Positions 26,812 through 36,536 are shown, counted from the stretch's first letter. The stretch: DNA of 64,000 nt from an uncultured Candidatus Actinomarina sp. (GCA_902625455.1 CACOBL010000001.1:432191-496190); one strand, 5' to 3'. Notes: generated by a model not told the origin, from the sequence alone. Made by a program: numbers and translations.

Positions 26812-28029
26812 TTACATCCTACTATCTAAATTTTCACCAGTTTCAATATGGTTTAGATTCTTGACGATATTTTTTACATTCTTGACTAAATCTGATTTAG
26901 AAATTGAAATATCACCTTGTAACAGTAAATTAAAATTATTTACAAATATTATTAACTCTTCTATGTTGAAATCTGAATGCTTCACAATATCAAAATATTC
27001 AAAATCTGAATCTATCAACACCTCACCAGTGCCAACAAATTCTTCATAACCTTTTTCACCAGAAGTATCTGGCTTGGTTGTAATAATGGGATAATTTTTA
27101 CTATTTTCATCTAAGATCTTGTATGCTTCTTCTTTAGATTCAACTAAAACAGGTTTAAAATTCTTACTTTCTATAAAATTTTTAGCAACATCAATTATTG
27201 AATACAACTTGAATGAATCATTAATTTTTGGAACTAATATATTTCCCTCTGAGAGTTTGCAACTAGACAGAATACAAATTTGAGCAGCTTCTTTATGAGA
27301 TACAAAAAATCTTTTTATTTCAAGTGGAGCTGGTAAAGGTTCTCTTTTTTCAAATCTGATTGCAAAAGACTGCAACAAACTGCCATTTGAAAATGCAACA
27401 TTAGCAAATCTTGTGGTAGAAGTTCTTATTTGGTTTTCAAACTCAAAATGTTTGCATTGAAGAATCAGTTCCATAATTTTTTTGGAGGCGCCCATTAAAC
27501 TAACGGGGTTTGCAGCTTTGTCTGTTGATACTGAAAAGTATGACTTAGTTAAGTTATTTATTTCAAGTAAATTTAAAAGATTTGAATGTTTTATAACATT
27601 TGTATCAAACATCTGCATTAATGAATAAATATCTTTTTCTGATCTAACATGTTTTATTGCTGCAAAATTAAAAACATCATCATAAGGTCCATTTTCGATA
27701 ATAAATTGGTCACTTATCTTAGATCCAAAATCAAGTGGAGAGGTTAAAAGTTTAATTTGTGAAGATTTATCATCTTTACTTCTCAAATTTCTTACTAAAT
27801 TTGTAAGACCATTTTCATTTGGATCAATAATATGAATTGAATATGGTAAAAATTTAACAATTTCATAAATAAATGAAGAACCTATTGAACCAGCTCCTCC
27901 AATTACTAAGAGCTTTTTTCCTTGGTACCTTTGTTTTATTATTTCATAGTTATTGTTTAAATCTGTTTCAGTCAGTAATGATTTTCTTCTTGTAGCCAGA
28001 TAATCTCTTTCGTCAGATAAATTATTCAT
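26812..28029 (-). CDS. Nucleotide-sugar 4,6-dehydratase (CapD/FlaA1/PseB-like, LegB role)
   Basis: A 405-residue short-chain dehydrogenase-fold enzyme. The NAD site is GGAGSIGSSF (near residue 39). Catalytic-region signatures are FNFAAIKHVRSE and STDKAANPVSLMGASKKIMEL, in which the Tyr of the usual YxxxK is replaced by Met, as in inverting PseB/FlaA1-type dehydratases. It also has RFANVAFSNGSLL. It would make the 4-keto-6-deoxy intermediate that a LegC-type aminotransferase uses; no such gene is adjacent. Confidence 0.85.
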   Translation of the reverse strand: MNNLSDERDYLATRRKSLLTETDLNNNYEIIKQRYQGKKLLVIGGAGSIGSSFIYEIVKFLPYSIHIIDPNENGLTNLVRNLRSKDDKSSQIKLLTSPLDFGSKISDQFIIENGPYDDVFNFAAIKHVRSEKDIYSLMQMFDTNVIKHSNLLNLLEINNLTKSYFSVSTDKAANPVSLMGASKKIMELILQCKHFEFENQIRTSTTRFANVAFSNGSLLQSFAIRFEKREPLPAPLEIKRFFVSHKEAAQICILSSCKLSEGNILVPKINDSFKLYSIIDVAKNFIESKNFKPVLVESKEEAYKILDENSKNYPIITTKPDTSGEKGYEEFVGTGEVLIDSDFEYFDIVKHSDFNIEELIIFVNNFNLLLQGDISISKSDLVKNVKNIVKNLNHIETGENLDSRM

Positions 28030-28031
28030 AT

Positions 28032-29060
28032 TTATTCAAACATTGACTGTGATAGCTGTGTATTTTCTGATATGTCGATGGTTGCTACTTTTCCTAGGAC
28101 ATTTTCAAAATCCTTTGCAAAAATATGTCCAGTCCCGGGTCTTTTTACCCAAATATTGTCAAGTGACAATACTTCTCCTTTATTGATATTTTTAGTTGCA
28201 ACCACACATGCATATGCAAAGTCAATTACAGGTTTCTCGTCGTCTAAGATATCTTTCTTTCCTCCTCGAGCCTTCCATATTTCTTTAGATGAATTTACTA
28301 GATTTGTTAATTCGTGTGGCTCAATTGAAAAAGGATTGTCTGGTCCAGGCCACTTTCTAGATTTTGTAAAATGTTTTTCAATAATATTAGCTCCTACAGC
28401 AACTGCACCAAGAGAAACGGATATTCCTAATGAGTGATCTGAAAGACCAATTTCTAAATTTTGGAAAGTATTTTTCAAATGAGTAATAGCTCCTAACCTC
28501 ATTGTTTCTGGAGGAGCTGGATAAATACTTGTACAATGTAAAATTGACAAATTTGAATTTTCTTCAAGGATCGTTTCTACTGATATTTTTACAGACTCTA
28601 TATCATTCATACCTGTTGACAAAATGATCGGTTTTTTAAATTTTGCAATATGTTTGATTAGTGGAAGGTTGTTACATTCTCCAGATCCTATCTTAAATAC
28701 TTCAACACCTAATTCGTTTAGCCTTTCTGCTCCCTCCCTACTGAAAGGTGTCGAGAAAAAAAGTATCCCTTTCTCTTTTGAGTAAGTAAACAATTCTTCT
28801 TCTTCTTCTTTAGAAAGAACACATCTTTCAATAATATCCCACAATGACTCATCACTAATATTTCCTGGTTTCATATCTGTAGGAATCATTTCTTTATCAG
28901 TAATATGAGTTTGGAATTTGACAGCCGAAGCTCCTGACTCATATGCAATGTCTACTAATTCAATGGCTTTAGCAAAATCTCCATCATGGTTAATTCCCGC
29001 TTCAGCTATTACAAATGGTTCATGATTATCTGATACAGTTATATTTGAAAATTCTATCAT
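28032..29060 (-). CDS. Nonulosonic acid synthase (NeuB/LegI/PseI family)
   Basis: A 342-residue enzyme that condenses a 6-carbon amino sugar with phosphoenolpyruvate. The TIM barrel (about 15-265) shows IAEAGINHDGDF, VKFQTH, STPFSREG, KIGSGE, LSTGMN, HCTSIYPAP and LSDHSLG, then EKHFT. The C-terminal SAF/antifreeze-like domain (about 283-342) contains GEVLSLDNIWVKRPG and VLGKVA. It is complete, of normal length and has a possible AAAGGA-like ribosome site. Whether the product is legionaminic, pseudaminic or neuraminic cannot be read directly. Confidence 0.94.
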   Translation of the reverse strand: MIEFSNITVSDNHEPFVIAEAGINHDGDFAKAIELVDIAYESGASAVKFQTHITDKEMIPTDMKPGNISDESLWDIIERCVLSKEEEEELFTYSKEKGILFFSTPFSREGAERLNELGVEVFKIGSGECNNLPLIKHIAKFKKPIILSTGMNDIESVKISVETILEENSNLSILHCTSIYPAPPETMRLGAITHLKNTFQNLEIGLSDHSLGISVSLGAVAVGANIIEKHFTKSRKWPGPDNPFSIEPHELTNLVNSSKEIWKARGGKKDILDDEKPVIDFAYACVVATKNINKGEVLSLDNIWVKRPGTGHIFAKDFENVLGKVATIDISENTQLSQSMFE

Positions 29061-29092
29061 TTTTAATCCTTTGATATTATCTTTCTATATTA

Positions 29093-30385
29093 CTACTCTA
29101 ACAACTCAACACTGCTTAAATCTATCCAGCCTACTTTTGCATTTTGAGAGTTTATTATTTTGCCAGATCTCTTTAACGATTGTTCCACTTGTCTTTTGTT
29201 AAAATATTTTCTGGAATTTTTCCACCGATTCTTAAGTATTGAACTTATTACTAAGTTTCTTAGATTAAAATTTTCTAAAAATGTTTTTTGATTTAAGTTG
29301 AAATTTACTTTTTTATTTTTAGAATTTAAAGAGTTCTTAATGATTTCGGCACATCGAATTGCAGCAAGTCCATCAAATTTAAAAATATACTCCTCAAGTT
29401 CTTGAGAATCATTTTGTATTTTTAATTCAATTTTTTTGTTAAGAATACCTGATATTAACTGCATGCATTCGGATTCAGTTTTTGGAAGATAACTAACTAG
29501 AGACATTACTTCTGTAGATTCATGAAAGACTTCTAATTGGGGCATCCATGACATATTGATACTTGGGATACCTAATGCTTGTGCATCAAGACAAGAGGTC
29601 GAATTGTAATGAATTAATATCTTAGATTTATTTAAAGACTCATAAATTGTATTCCTCCCATCATCAATTTCAATGTTTGTACCTTTAATACTATTTTTAT
29701 AAAATTCAAAATTCTGCTCATAAGGATGAACCCTGAGCAAAATATTTAATTTGGTATTAGATAAATTCTTATTAATGAATTGAATCATATTTTGTACGTT
29801 TACTTTATGAAGATTTATAAATTCATCGATTTCTGAATTTTTCATTCCTAAATTTTGATACGTTTTACGATTTACGCTCTCACCAAACAATGGATTAGAG
29901 TTTGGGAATGAAGTCGCAATTAGTAAGTCATAAATTTTATTTCTATCAATCTTCTGGCTTGAAAAGTATCTATCATGTTTAGGACTGCCAATAACCTTTA
30001 CTTGTTTATTACTATACCAATTTCTATCAATACACAGCTTTAAGAAGTATTCCCCCCAAACAAAAAAATCTTCGATATCATTTCTTGAGGATAATTTTTT
30101 TGGTATTTGATATTTTTCAAAAAAAACATCATTTACACACTGCTCAGTTTCTAGAACTCCTATTGAAATATTTGCTTTTTTTAGAATACTAATCTCACCA
30201 TCTGTTGTATCTCTATGATTAGGATAAAGTATATAATCTGGCTTTAAGAGCAATAACTCTCTGTGTCTCATGTTTGATGGAACTATAAAAGTTTTTATAC
30301 CATCTTTCGCCAGATGAAAGCCAATATCAGATATATAGTCCAAATCTCTTGATGGGTGGTCTACAATTAGAGCAACTTTTTTCAC
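29093..30385 (-). CDS. Surface-carbohydrate biosynthesis protein, GT-B-like
   Basis: A 430-residue soluble protein. VALIVDHPSRDLDYISDIGFHLAKDG opens an N-terminal Rossmann half; ILLRVHPYE and the ILIHYNSTSCLDAQALGIPSINM stretch lie in the second half. These resemble the CDP-glycerol/capsule-type GT-B proteins common in NulO clusters. It may transfer the acidic sugar or an amino sugar. The start is GTG, with TAGAAT six bases upstream. Confidence 0.65.
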   Translation of the reverse strand: MKKVALIVDHPSRDLDYISDIGFHLAKDGIKTFIVPSNMRHRELLLLKPDYILYPNHRDTTDGEISILKKANISIGVLETEQCVNDVFFEKYQIPKKLSSRNDIEDFFVWGEYFLKLCIDRNWYSNKQVKVIGSPKHDRYFSSQKIDRNKIYDLLIATSFPNSNPLFGESVNRKTYQNLGMKNSEIDEFINLHKVNVQNMIQFINKNLSNTKLNILLRVHPYEQNFEFYKNSIKGTNIEIDDGRNTIYESLNKSKILIHYNSTSCLDAQALGIPSINMSWMPQLEVFHESTEVMSLVSYLPKTESECMQLISGILNKKIELKIQNDSQELEEYIFKFDGLAAIRCAEIIKNSLNSKNKKVNFNLNQKTFLENFNLRNLVISSILKNRWKNSRKYFNKRQVEQSLKRSGKIINSQNAKVGWIDLSSVELLE

Positions 30386-30391
30386 AAAAAT

Positions 30392-30397
30392 ATTCTA
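30392..30397 (-). promoter_or_regulatory. -10 box before the GTG-start gene ending at 30385, leaderless spacing
   Basis: On the minus strand TAGAAT ends six bases before GTG at 30385. It is likely the promoter of the minus-strand set that runs through NeuB, dehydratase and epimerase. Confidence 0.4.
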
Positions 30398-30441
30398 AAT
30401 ACCTTATTGACTATTAGTGATGTTTATTATCATTAAATCAA

Positions 30442-31479
30442 ATGACAAAGATACAAATTATAAAAAATATACAAGAAAATACTATTAATGAAGATGAAAA
30501 TTTTTTAAGCGCTTTACAAAAAATAGAAGAGTGTTTTCACAAAATCCTTCTTGTTTTAAAAAATGATAAGTTAATTGGTTTAATTTCAAATGGCGATCTT
30601 AGAAGAGGCTTATTAGAAAGTCGCTCATTAAAAGATACAATTCAAAACATAATTAATTATGATTTTGACTATTTAGAAGAAAACTACACTGAAGAATCAG
30701 CAAAAAAATTATTTAATAAAAACCTAAATCCCTATATTCCTGTTCTTGATAAAAACATGTCAATAAAAAATTTGCTATATGTTCCTTATGAAATCAAAAA
30801 TGAATTGAAAAATCCAGTACTTTTAATGGCTGGAGGCAAAGGGTCTAGATTAGGCGATATAACAAGAGACAAGCCAAAACCACTCGTTGATATTAAGGGA
30901 GTTACCTTGTTAGAATATCAGCTTAAAAAAATTGAAAAATATGGGTTTCGAAAAATTTATATATCTTTACATCACATGGCGAATCAAATAATTGACAAAG
31001 TATCTGAGTTTGAAATCGACAATATTGAGATAGACTTTATTATTGAAGAAGAACCTCTTGGTACTGCTGGCTCTCTATATTATCTGCAAGAAGAATCTAT
31101 GCCTGTCTTAACAGTAAATTGTGATGTAATAACTGAAACAAATTTTAGAGAAATGTTATCTACTTTTGATGAAAAAGGAGCTGATGTTTTAGTGGGGGTG
31201 AGACCTTTTAATACATTTATTCCCTACGGCGTAATCAAAGTAGAAAACAAAAAGGTTGCTGGATTTGATGAAAAGCCGATGTACCAAGATTGGGTTAGCG
31301 CAGGAATAAATATCATTAGCAAAAACATTATTTCAAATATAAAAAATAAACACTACTTAGACATGAGTGAGCTCATTGAACAATCAATTAGTAAATATAA
31401 TGTTCATCCCTATTACATAACTGAGAGATGGTTGGATGTAGGCAGCCAAGAGGAACTGTCAAAATTAGATATGCTTTAA
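30442..31479 (+). CDS. CBS-domain sugar-1-phosphate nucleotidyltransferase (PtmE-like)
   Basis: A 345-residue protein with two CBS motifs (about 10-120) fused to a nucleotidyltransferase domain. The signature MAGGKGSRLGDITRDKPKPL lies at 129-148, with VNCDV for metal binding further on. This arrangement matches Campylobacter PtmE, which makes GDP-GlcN in the GDP-linked legionaminic acid route. It is therefore good evidence for a legionaminic-type pathway here. It is divergent from the gene at 29093-30385 and convergent with the formyltransferase-like gene (4-base overlap). Confidence 0.88.
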   Translation: MTKIQIIKNIQENTINEDENFLSALQKIEECFHKILLVLKNDKLIGLISNGDLRRGLLESRSLKDTIQNIINYDFDYLEENYTEESAKKLFNKNLNPYIPVLDKNMSIKNLLYVPYEIKNELKNPVLLMAGGKGSRLGDITRDKPKPLVDIKGVTLLEYQLKKIEKYGFRKIYISLHHMANQIIDKVSEFEIDNIEIDFIIEEEPLGTAGSLYYLQEESMPVLTVNCDVITETNFREMLSTFDEKGADVLVGVRPFNTFIPYGVIKVENKKVAGFDEKPMYQDWVSAGINIISKNIISNIKNKHYLDMSELIEQSISKYNVHPYYITERWLDVGSQEELSKLDML

Positions 31480-32222
31480 TTCTTATTGATTAACCTTTTT
31501 GTAATATTTTTTAAATTTAATTCTTTTTTGTAAAAATCTGTAACAATTTCATCATTGAAGTCATTAATTTTTGAATGTCTTATCAATTTTGCATCATCAG
31601 GTTTTGCCATCTTGGATAAATACTTATCAATATTAATAACTACTTCGGGCAAATTATTAATCGTCTCCATCACTGCTTCCATTGAAAAATCAAAAGGGTT
31701 AAAAGAGTCTTTATTAAAATTTGGGTAGCAGTATTTTAAAGTATTGCCCATATCAAGTGTTCTTGATAGGGTTTGGATAGTTCCACCAACATATTGAATA
31801 TTATTATCATACATTGCCCAAAAATTACAAGCAGATCCTAAATAGTATGGTGAAATTCCCATGTGTAAATTGATCAATTTTTTATCTGAAATTTCTGAAA
31901 ACAAAGGATCTTTTATAATAGAAGAGCCAAATACAATAATGCAATCACAGTCCAAAAGCCTATTTGATTTAAATTCCAAGTTATTAACTTGACCCTTAGG
32001 TAAAAAAATCTTATCTGCTTTACTATCAATTGAATTAGTTTTTTCAAAAATTAAATTCTCACTATTTTGTACTTTTAGAAAATAATCCTTCATTATCTTA
32101 CTTTTTGTTATGTTATTTACTGTTGAGGTTTCGATATAATGAATCGTTTCAAAGTTTTGACTAAGGTACGTACCCAAATAATTGTGTCTCAATGAATTTC
32201 CTGTAATTAATCCTAATTTCAT
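31476..32222 (-). CDS. Formyltransferase-family protein (sugar N-formylation or related)
   Basis: A 248-residue protein with a formyltransferase core. NLHMGISPYYLGSACNFWAMYD contains the Asn and His of the catalytic triad, and the Asp is seen in SRTLDMGNTL. It lacks the C-terminal domain of methionyl-tRNA formyltransferase. In glycan islands such proteins formylate amino sugars using formyl-tetrahydrofolate. The ATG overlaps the deacetylase stop by 4 bases (ATGA), which suggests linked action: deacetylate, then formylate. Confidence 0.8.
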   Translation of the reverse strand: MKLGLITGNSLRHNYLGTYLSQNFETIHYIETSTVNNITKSKIMKDYFLKVQNSENLIFEKTNSIDSKADKIFLPKGQVNNLEFKSNRLLDCDCIIVFGSSIIKDPLFSEISDKKLINLHMGISPYYLGSACNFWAMYDNNIQYVGGTIQTLSRTLDMGNTLKYCYPNFNKDSFNPFDFSMEAVMETINNLPEVVINIDKYLSKMAKPDDAKLIRHSKINDFNDEIVTDFYKKELNLKNITKRLINKN

Positions 32223-33145
32223 AATGAAGACTTATTAATGCTATTTAAAGCTATCGATGCATCTATTCTTGATAGTTCAAAAGGGCTTGAATTAATTTTA
32301 TTGTCGGCTCTAAACCCATATGATATTTTTAAGTCTTGAAGTATTTTGATTGTTTCATTGTTATAGGAATTTGATGGGTAAGAGATTGAATTCGGTTCAT
32401 AATCTAAAAGGTCCTTTAATATTTCAAAATTAGTTTCTATTTCATATCTTTGTTTTGCCTCATCTAGTTTTCCTAAATTTGTAGGGTGCGAATGTGAATG
32501 GAGCCCAATGACATGTCCTAATTCATTTATTTCATTTAATTTTTCTCTACCAATATAAGTATTTTTGACTAAATCATCTATATCAACATTTTTTTGATTA
32601 AGGAGTTCTTTGATTCCATCTTCATAATGATTTAAACTGACAACAAAATCTCTCAAGTATCTTAATTTTCTGTCAAGATTTGAATAGAAATTAAATTCAG
32701 ACAAATAATTACTATTTATAAAGTTAATTTCTAATTGTTGTTTTTCTTTTATTCCAAAATTAGAGATTAGAATATCTATCAATTGTTGATTAAAGTCATC
32801 TACATTCTCAAATATTGATGAATTCTTAAATGATCTTATAACCTGGTGAATATCATATTCGCCTATCAATGGCTTTGAATGAACAAAAAATACTCCCTTT
32901 ATTTCTGTATCTTTTAAGCATTCAATTGCAATTTCATATTGACTTAATAATCCATCATCAAATGTTATAAATGAATTTGATTCTAAATTTTTATTACTTC
33001 TGTTTTGAATTTCTAAAGGATCTAAAAAATAATTTTTTTCATTCAGTCTCAATAGCTTCTTAAAATCAGTTTGAGATATCGCTCCCTGAGTCCCAATTGT
33101 ATTATCAAGTTTGAAATCATGAAACATTAATGAATGATTGTTCAC
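32219..33145 (-). CDS. Polysaccharide deacetylase (NodB-like, CE4)
   Basis: A 308-residue protein with the CE4 motifs FITFDDGLLSQYE (catalytic Asp and metal Asp) and GLHSHSHPTNLGKL (metal His pair), then SYPSNSYNNET. A long helical insertion lies between the first two motifs. There is no signal peptide, so it should act in the cytoplasm on a sugar precursor or lipid-linked glycan. It is coupled to the formyltransferase-like gene downstream and follows the methyltransferase by 7 bases. Confidence 0.85.
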   Translation of the reverse strand: MNNHSLMFHDFKLDNTIGTQGAISQTDFKKLLRLNEKNYFLDPLEIQNRSNKNLESNSFITFDDGLLSQYEIAIECLKDTEIKGVFFVHSKPLIGEYDIHQVIRSFKNSSIFENVDDFNQQLIDILISNFGIKEKQQLEINFINSNYLSEFNFYSNLDRKLRYLRDFVVSLNHYEDGIKELLNQKNVDIDDLVKNTYIGREKLNEINELGHVIGLHSHSHPTNLGKLDEAKQRYEIETNFEILKDLLDYEPNSISYPSNSYNNETIKILQDLKISYGFRADNKINSSPFELSRIDASIALNSINKSSL

Positions 33146-33152
33146 TTGAATA

Positions 33153-33890
33153 TCAATCCTGCTTATTTATTTTTAATTTTAAGACAAAGAGATCTTGTAA
33201 AATTAGTGCGTTTAAAAATTTATTTTGTCCATCAACATTTACTGTCCAGCTTCTTAAAGGATCTTCTTCATTTTGTTTTATATTTAGATTTTTTGGAAAA
33301 TTTATAGGAATAAAATCAGACTTTTTTACATAATTTATCTTGCTTAACTCTTTTTGAATATAATTGATAGACCATACGTTCCACCCACCTTGGTCTATTT
33401 TTGATGTTTTTGTATTTTTATTATCCCTGTACGATATTTTTACATCAACATCATAATTTCCAAAAGGTCCTATAAGGAATATATACCCCTCATCTGCTGT
33501 TCTTGAAATATAGTTTTCAATTATTTCTTTAATGTTGTCATAAATTTGTAATACACCAACCGATATTATTACATCACAATTTAGTTGTGTAACATTTTTT
33601 TGAGTAATATCGTCGCTAAAATAATTAATAACTTTGCTTGTTTTCTGTTTTGCAAGTTCAATGCTTTCCGGAATTATATCGCTACCAAAAAAATTACAAT
33701 TTGGGAATTGTTTGACCAAGTAGTTGAGCATTGAACCATTACTACAACCTATGTCCCACAAGCTTAAGTATTTGTCACCAAAAGAGATGTCTTTTAACAG
33801 TTTTTCTAAAATCAATGTAGTGTGTTTGGGTTTAGTTAAATATTTTTCTTCTTCAAGATATAAATAATCGTGATCTCTATTCTGTATCAT
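33153..33890 (-). CDS. SAM-dependent methyltransferase (class I)
   Basis: A 245-residue protein with a Rossmann-type SAM site: WDIGCSNGSMLNYL (motif I) and FFGSDIIPESIELAKQK (motif II), then CDVIISVGVLQIYDN. It sits at the head of the minus-strand set methyltransferase, deacetylase, formyltransferase. It may methylate the same sugar, but the substrate is not readable. It is divergent from the amidotransferase gene, with 57 bases between. Confidence 0.82.
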   Translation of the reverse strand: MIQNRDHDYLYLEEEKYLTKPKHTTLILEKLLKDISFGDKYLSLWDIGCSNGSMLNYLVKQFPNCNFFGSDIIPESIELAKQKTSKVINYFSDDITQKNVTQLNCDVIISVGVLQIYDNIKEIIENYISRTADEGYIFLIGPFGNYDVDVKISYRDNKNTKTSKIDQGGWNVWSINYIQKELSKINYVKKSDFIPINFPKNLNIKQNEEDPLRSWTVNVDGQNKFLNALILQDLFVLKLKINKQD

Positions 33891-33934
33891 TATTGACCAC
33901 TATTTCCACCATAAATTATCTGCAGCAACTATAG

Positions 33935-33940
33935 TATAGT
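33935..33940 (+). promoter_or_regulatory. -10 box of the sugar amidotransferase operon, near-leaderless spacing
   Basis: TATAGT ends seven bases before the ATG at 33948. Confidence 0.4.
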
Positions 33941-33947
33941 AGTTTAC

Positions 33948-35132
33948 ATGGATTCAAAGGAAAACAGTGTTCAGTATTGTACCAAATGTGTTATTTCTAA
34001 CCAAAGACCAAGCAGTGTTGTTGAATTTAAAAATAAATCAGAAGACATTAAACCTAAAATTAATTTTATAGAAGGAGTCTGTAGCGCATGCCTCTGGTCT
34101 ATAGAGAAAGAAAAAATAAACTGGAAAGACAGAAAGAGCGAGCTACATGAACTATGTGATAAGTTCAGAAGCAAGGACGGGTCCTACGATTGTGTCGTTC
34201 CTGGTTCCGGAGGAAAAGATAGTGCATTTGCATCACATTATTTAAAAAAAGAATTTGGAATGAATCCACTAACAGTCACATGGGCTCCTCACAAATATAC
34301 TGATATTGGTTGGCAAAATTTTCAGTCTTGGATTCAAGTTGGGGGTTTTGATAATATTTTGATTCACCCTAGTGGTAATGTACATAGAAAATTGACTAGA
34401 TTGGCTTTTGAAAACTTAGGACATCCATTTCAGCCGTTTATAATTGGACAGAAACTCATAGGACCAAGGACATCTATTATTTATGATATTCCATTAGTTT
34501 TCTATGGAGAAAATCAAGCTGAATATGGAAACAAAATCGAAGACAATCATCGACCAACAATGGACTTATCTTTTTTTTCCGAATCCAAAGCTGAAGATTT
34601 GACAATTGGAGGCATTCCCAAAAACAATTTGATTAAAGATTATGGATTTAAAACCTCAGACTTTAATATGTATAATCCAATAGATTTTAATATTCTGAAA
34701 CAGAAAAAAACTCAAGTCCATTACTTGAGTTATTACGTCAAATGGGACCCTCAAGAAATGTTTTATTATGCAGCTGAAAACACTGGCTTTAGGCCTAACA
34801 ATGAAAGATCTCAAGGCTCATATAGTAAATACGCGGGAATAGACGATATCTTAGAATGGCTACATTTTTATATGATTTTTATTAAGTTTGGAATCGGAAG
34901 AGCTACTTATGATGCTTCACAAGAAATCAGAAATAATAAAATTACAAGGGAAGAAGGAGTAGCATTAGTACAAAAATATGATCATGAATTTCCTGATAAG
35001 TATTTACCTGATTTTTTAGAATATTTAGATCTAGACGAAAAAAAATTGTGGGAAATTATTGATAAATTTAGGTCTCCTGAAATTTGGTTGAAAAAAAATA
35101 ATAGTTGGTTATTAAAAACTCAAGTAACCTAA
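33948..35132 (+). CDS. N-acetyl sugar amidotransferase (PseA/WbpG/PtmG family)
   Basis: A 394-residue enzyme that turns an N-acetyl group into an acetamidino group using ammonia. Visible: two zinc-ribbon CxxC pairs (C11/C14 and C45/C48), the PP-loop SGGKDS (87-92) of the ATP pyrophosphatase fold, and the conserved TWAPHKYTDIGWQN stretch. The HisF-like and HisH-like genes follow (24 and 3 bases apart), as in wbpG-hisH2-hisF2 clusters. HisH would make ammonia from glutamine for this enzyme. The expected product is an acetamidino nonulosonic acid or a related sugar. Confidence 0.93.
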   Translation: MDSKENSVQYCTKCVISNQRPSSVVEFKNKSEDIKPKINFIEGVCSACLWSIEKEKINWKDRKSELHELCDKFRSKDGSYDCVVPGSGGKDSAFASHYLKKEFGMNPLTVTWAPHKYTDIGWQNFQSWIQVGGFDNILIHPSGNVHRKLTRLAFENLGHPFQPFIIGQKLIGPRTSIIYDIPLVFYGENQAEYGNKIEDNHRPTMDLSFFSESKAEDLTIGGIPKNNLIKDYGFKTSDFNMYNPIDFNILKQKKTQVHYLSYYVKWDPQEMFYYAAENTGFRPNNERSQGSYSKYAGIDDILEWLHFYMIFIKFGIGRATYDASQEIRNNKITREEGVALVQKYDHEFPDKYLPDFLEYLDLDEKKLWEIIDKFRSPEIWLKKNNSWLLKTQVT

Positions 35133-35156
35133 ATCCTCAGTATAGAATATTTTTAT

Positions 35157-35900
35157 ATGAGAATAATTTCAAGACTTGATATAAAAAATTCTAACCTTAT
35201 AAAGGGTTTAAGTTTTGAGGGCTTAAGACAGTTAGGTGATGCTGAAGACTTTGCAAAACAATATTTTGAAGAAAATATCGATGAAATCATGTATATAGAT
35301 TCTGTAGCGAGTTTGTATAGCAGAGAAGGACTTTATGAAATATTAACTTTTACAGTAAAAAACATATTTGTGCCGGTTACAGTTAGCGGTGCAATCAAAA
35401 ATGTAGAAGATGCCTTAGAGTATTTTAAATATGGTGCAGACAAAGTATCCGTAAACACTGCTGCAGTTGAGAGACCTGAATTAATCGATGAACTTGTAAA
35501 AAGCTTTGGTTCTGCAAATGTTTCTTTATCTATAGAGGCAAAAAAAACTGATAAGAATAGTTGGAATGTTTTTACCTCTACCGGTAGAGATGACTCAAAG
35601 AAAGATTTAAAAAATTGGATTTCTGAAGCTGTGGACCGTGGTGTTGGCGAAATATCTATAACTTCAATAGATAATGATGGATACTTAAATGGATTTGACT
35701 ATGAAATGATTGAATGTGCATTAGAATCTTGCTCTGTTCCTTTGATTGTTGGGGGTGGTTTTGGAAAGTTAGAACATTTAGATAAACTTGACAAATCTTT
35801 ATCCGGGATTTTGATTGGTTCTGCCCTGCATTATAAAAAGTTAGATATAAATTCAATTAAAAAATATTTAGGCAACCTTGATTTTGAAATAAGGAATTAA
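35157..35900 (+). CDS. HisF-like protein of the sugar amidotransferase system
   Basis: A 247-residue TIM barrel related to HisF, the cyclase half of imidazole glycerol phosphate synthase. D8 matches the first catalytic Asp (IISRLDIKN). The second, D130 in the IDAK motif of HisF, is Glu here (SIEAK, E127). This suggests that histidine-pathway cyclase activity was lost and that the protein serves as an ammonia-passing partner for HisH. It sits between the amidotransferase and hisH-like genes, with no other his gene near. Confidence 0.85.
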   Translation: MRIISRLDIKNSNLIKGLSFEGLRQLGDAEDFAKQYFEENIDEIMYIDSVASLYSREGLYEILTFTVKNIFVPVTVSGAIKNVEDALEYFKYGADKVSVNTAAVERPELIDELVKSFGSANVSLSIEAKKTDKNSWNVFTSTGRDDSKKDLKNWISEAVDRGVGEISITSIDNDGYLNGFDYEMIECALESCSVPLIVGGGFGKLEHLDKLDKSLSGILIGSALHYKKLDINSIKKYLGNLDFEIRN

Positions 35901-35903
35901 TTA

Positions 35904-36536
35904 ATGAAAATTGGCGTTTATGAAACTAATCTATCAAATAAATTCAGCATATTTCATGCATTCGAATATTTAAATTTTCCTACAAGAATCATAGAAGATG
36001 CAAATGATCTAGAAGACGAAGAGATACTTATCATTCCTGGGGTAGGAAATTTTAGTAAGTTAATTAATAGTCTCCAAAAAAGAGATCAGATTAGCTCCAT
36101 AATAGATCAAGCAAAGAATGGAAAAAAAATATTGGGAATCTGTCTTGGAATGCAAATATTATTTTCAAGTTCAGAAGAAGGAAATTGTGATGGGATAGGT
36201 TTATTGGATGGAGTTGTTAAAAATCTTGATAATAAATTTTCTAAATTTAATTTAAACACACCAAATATTGGTTGGAGAAGAACTATTTTTGAAAATGAAT
36301 ATTTTGAAAAATATAATAATAATTACTTCTACTTTGTTCATCAATATGAAGTAATACCAAATAACAAAAAAGAGATACTATCGTACTCAAACATTAAAGA
36401 TACTTCTGTTGTTTCTGCTGTTTACGGTAAAGGTAAAATGGAAAATATTTATGGAATACAGTTTCATCCGGAAAAAAGTGGATTAAACGGAATTGAATTT
36501 TTAAAAGATTTAGTAAATTACATTATGGAGAACTAG
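35904..36536 (+). CDS. HisH-like glutamine amidotransferase of the sugar amidotransferase system
   Basis: A 210-residue class I glutaminase. The catalytic triad is intact: C80 in GICLGMQ, H188 and E190 in QFHPEKSG. The oxyanion region is IPGVGNF. It should release ammonia for the acetamidino-forming amidotransferase two genes upstream, with HisF-like as partner. It follows the hisF-like gene by 3 bases and is convergent with the CMP-sugar synthetase, overlapping by 4 bases. Confidence 0.9.
   Translation: MKIGVYETNLSNKFSIFHAFEYLNFPTRIIEDANDLEDEEILIIPGVGNFSKLINSLQKRDQISSIIDQAKNGKKILGICLGMQILFSSSEEGNCDGIGLLDGVVKNLDNKFSKFNLNTPNIGWRRTIFENEYFEKYNNNYFYFVHQYEVIPNNKKEILSYSNIKDTSVVSAVYGKGKMENIYGIQFHPEKSGLNGIEFLKDLVNYIMEN

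Noticed and set aside
28072..28437. A 121-codon open frame on the plus strand
   Set aside because: It is antisense to the well-conserved NeuB/LegI synthase and has no recognisable features.
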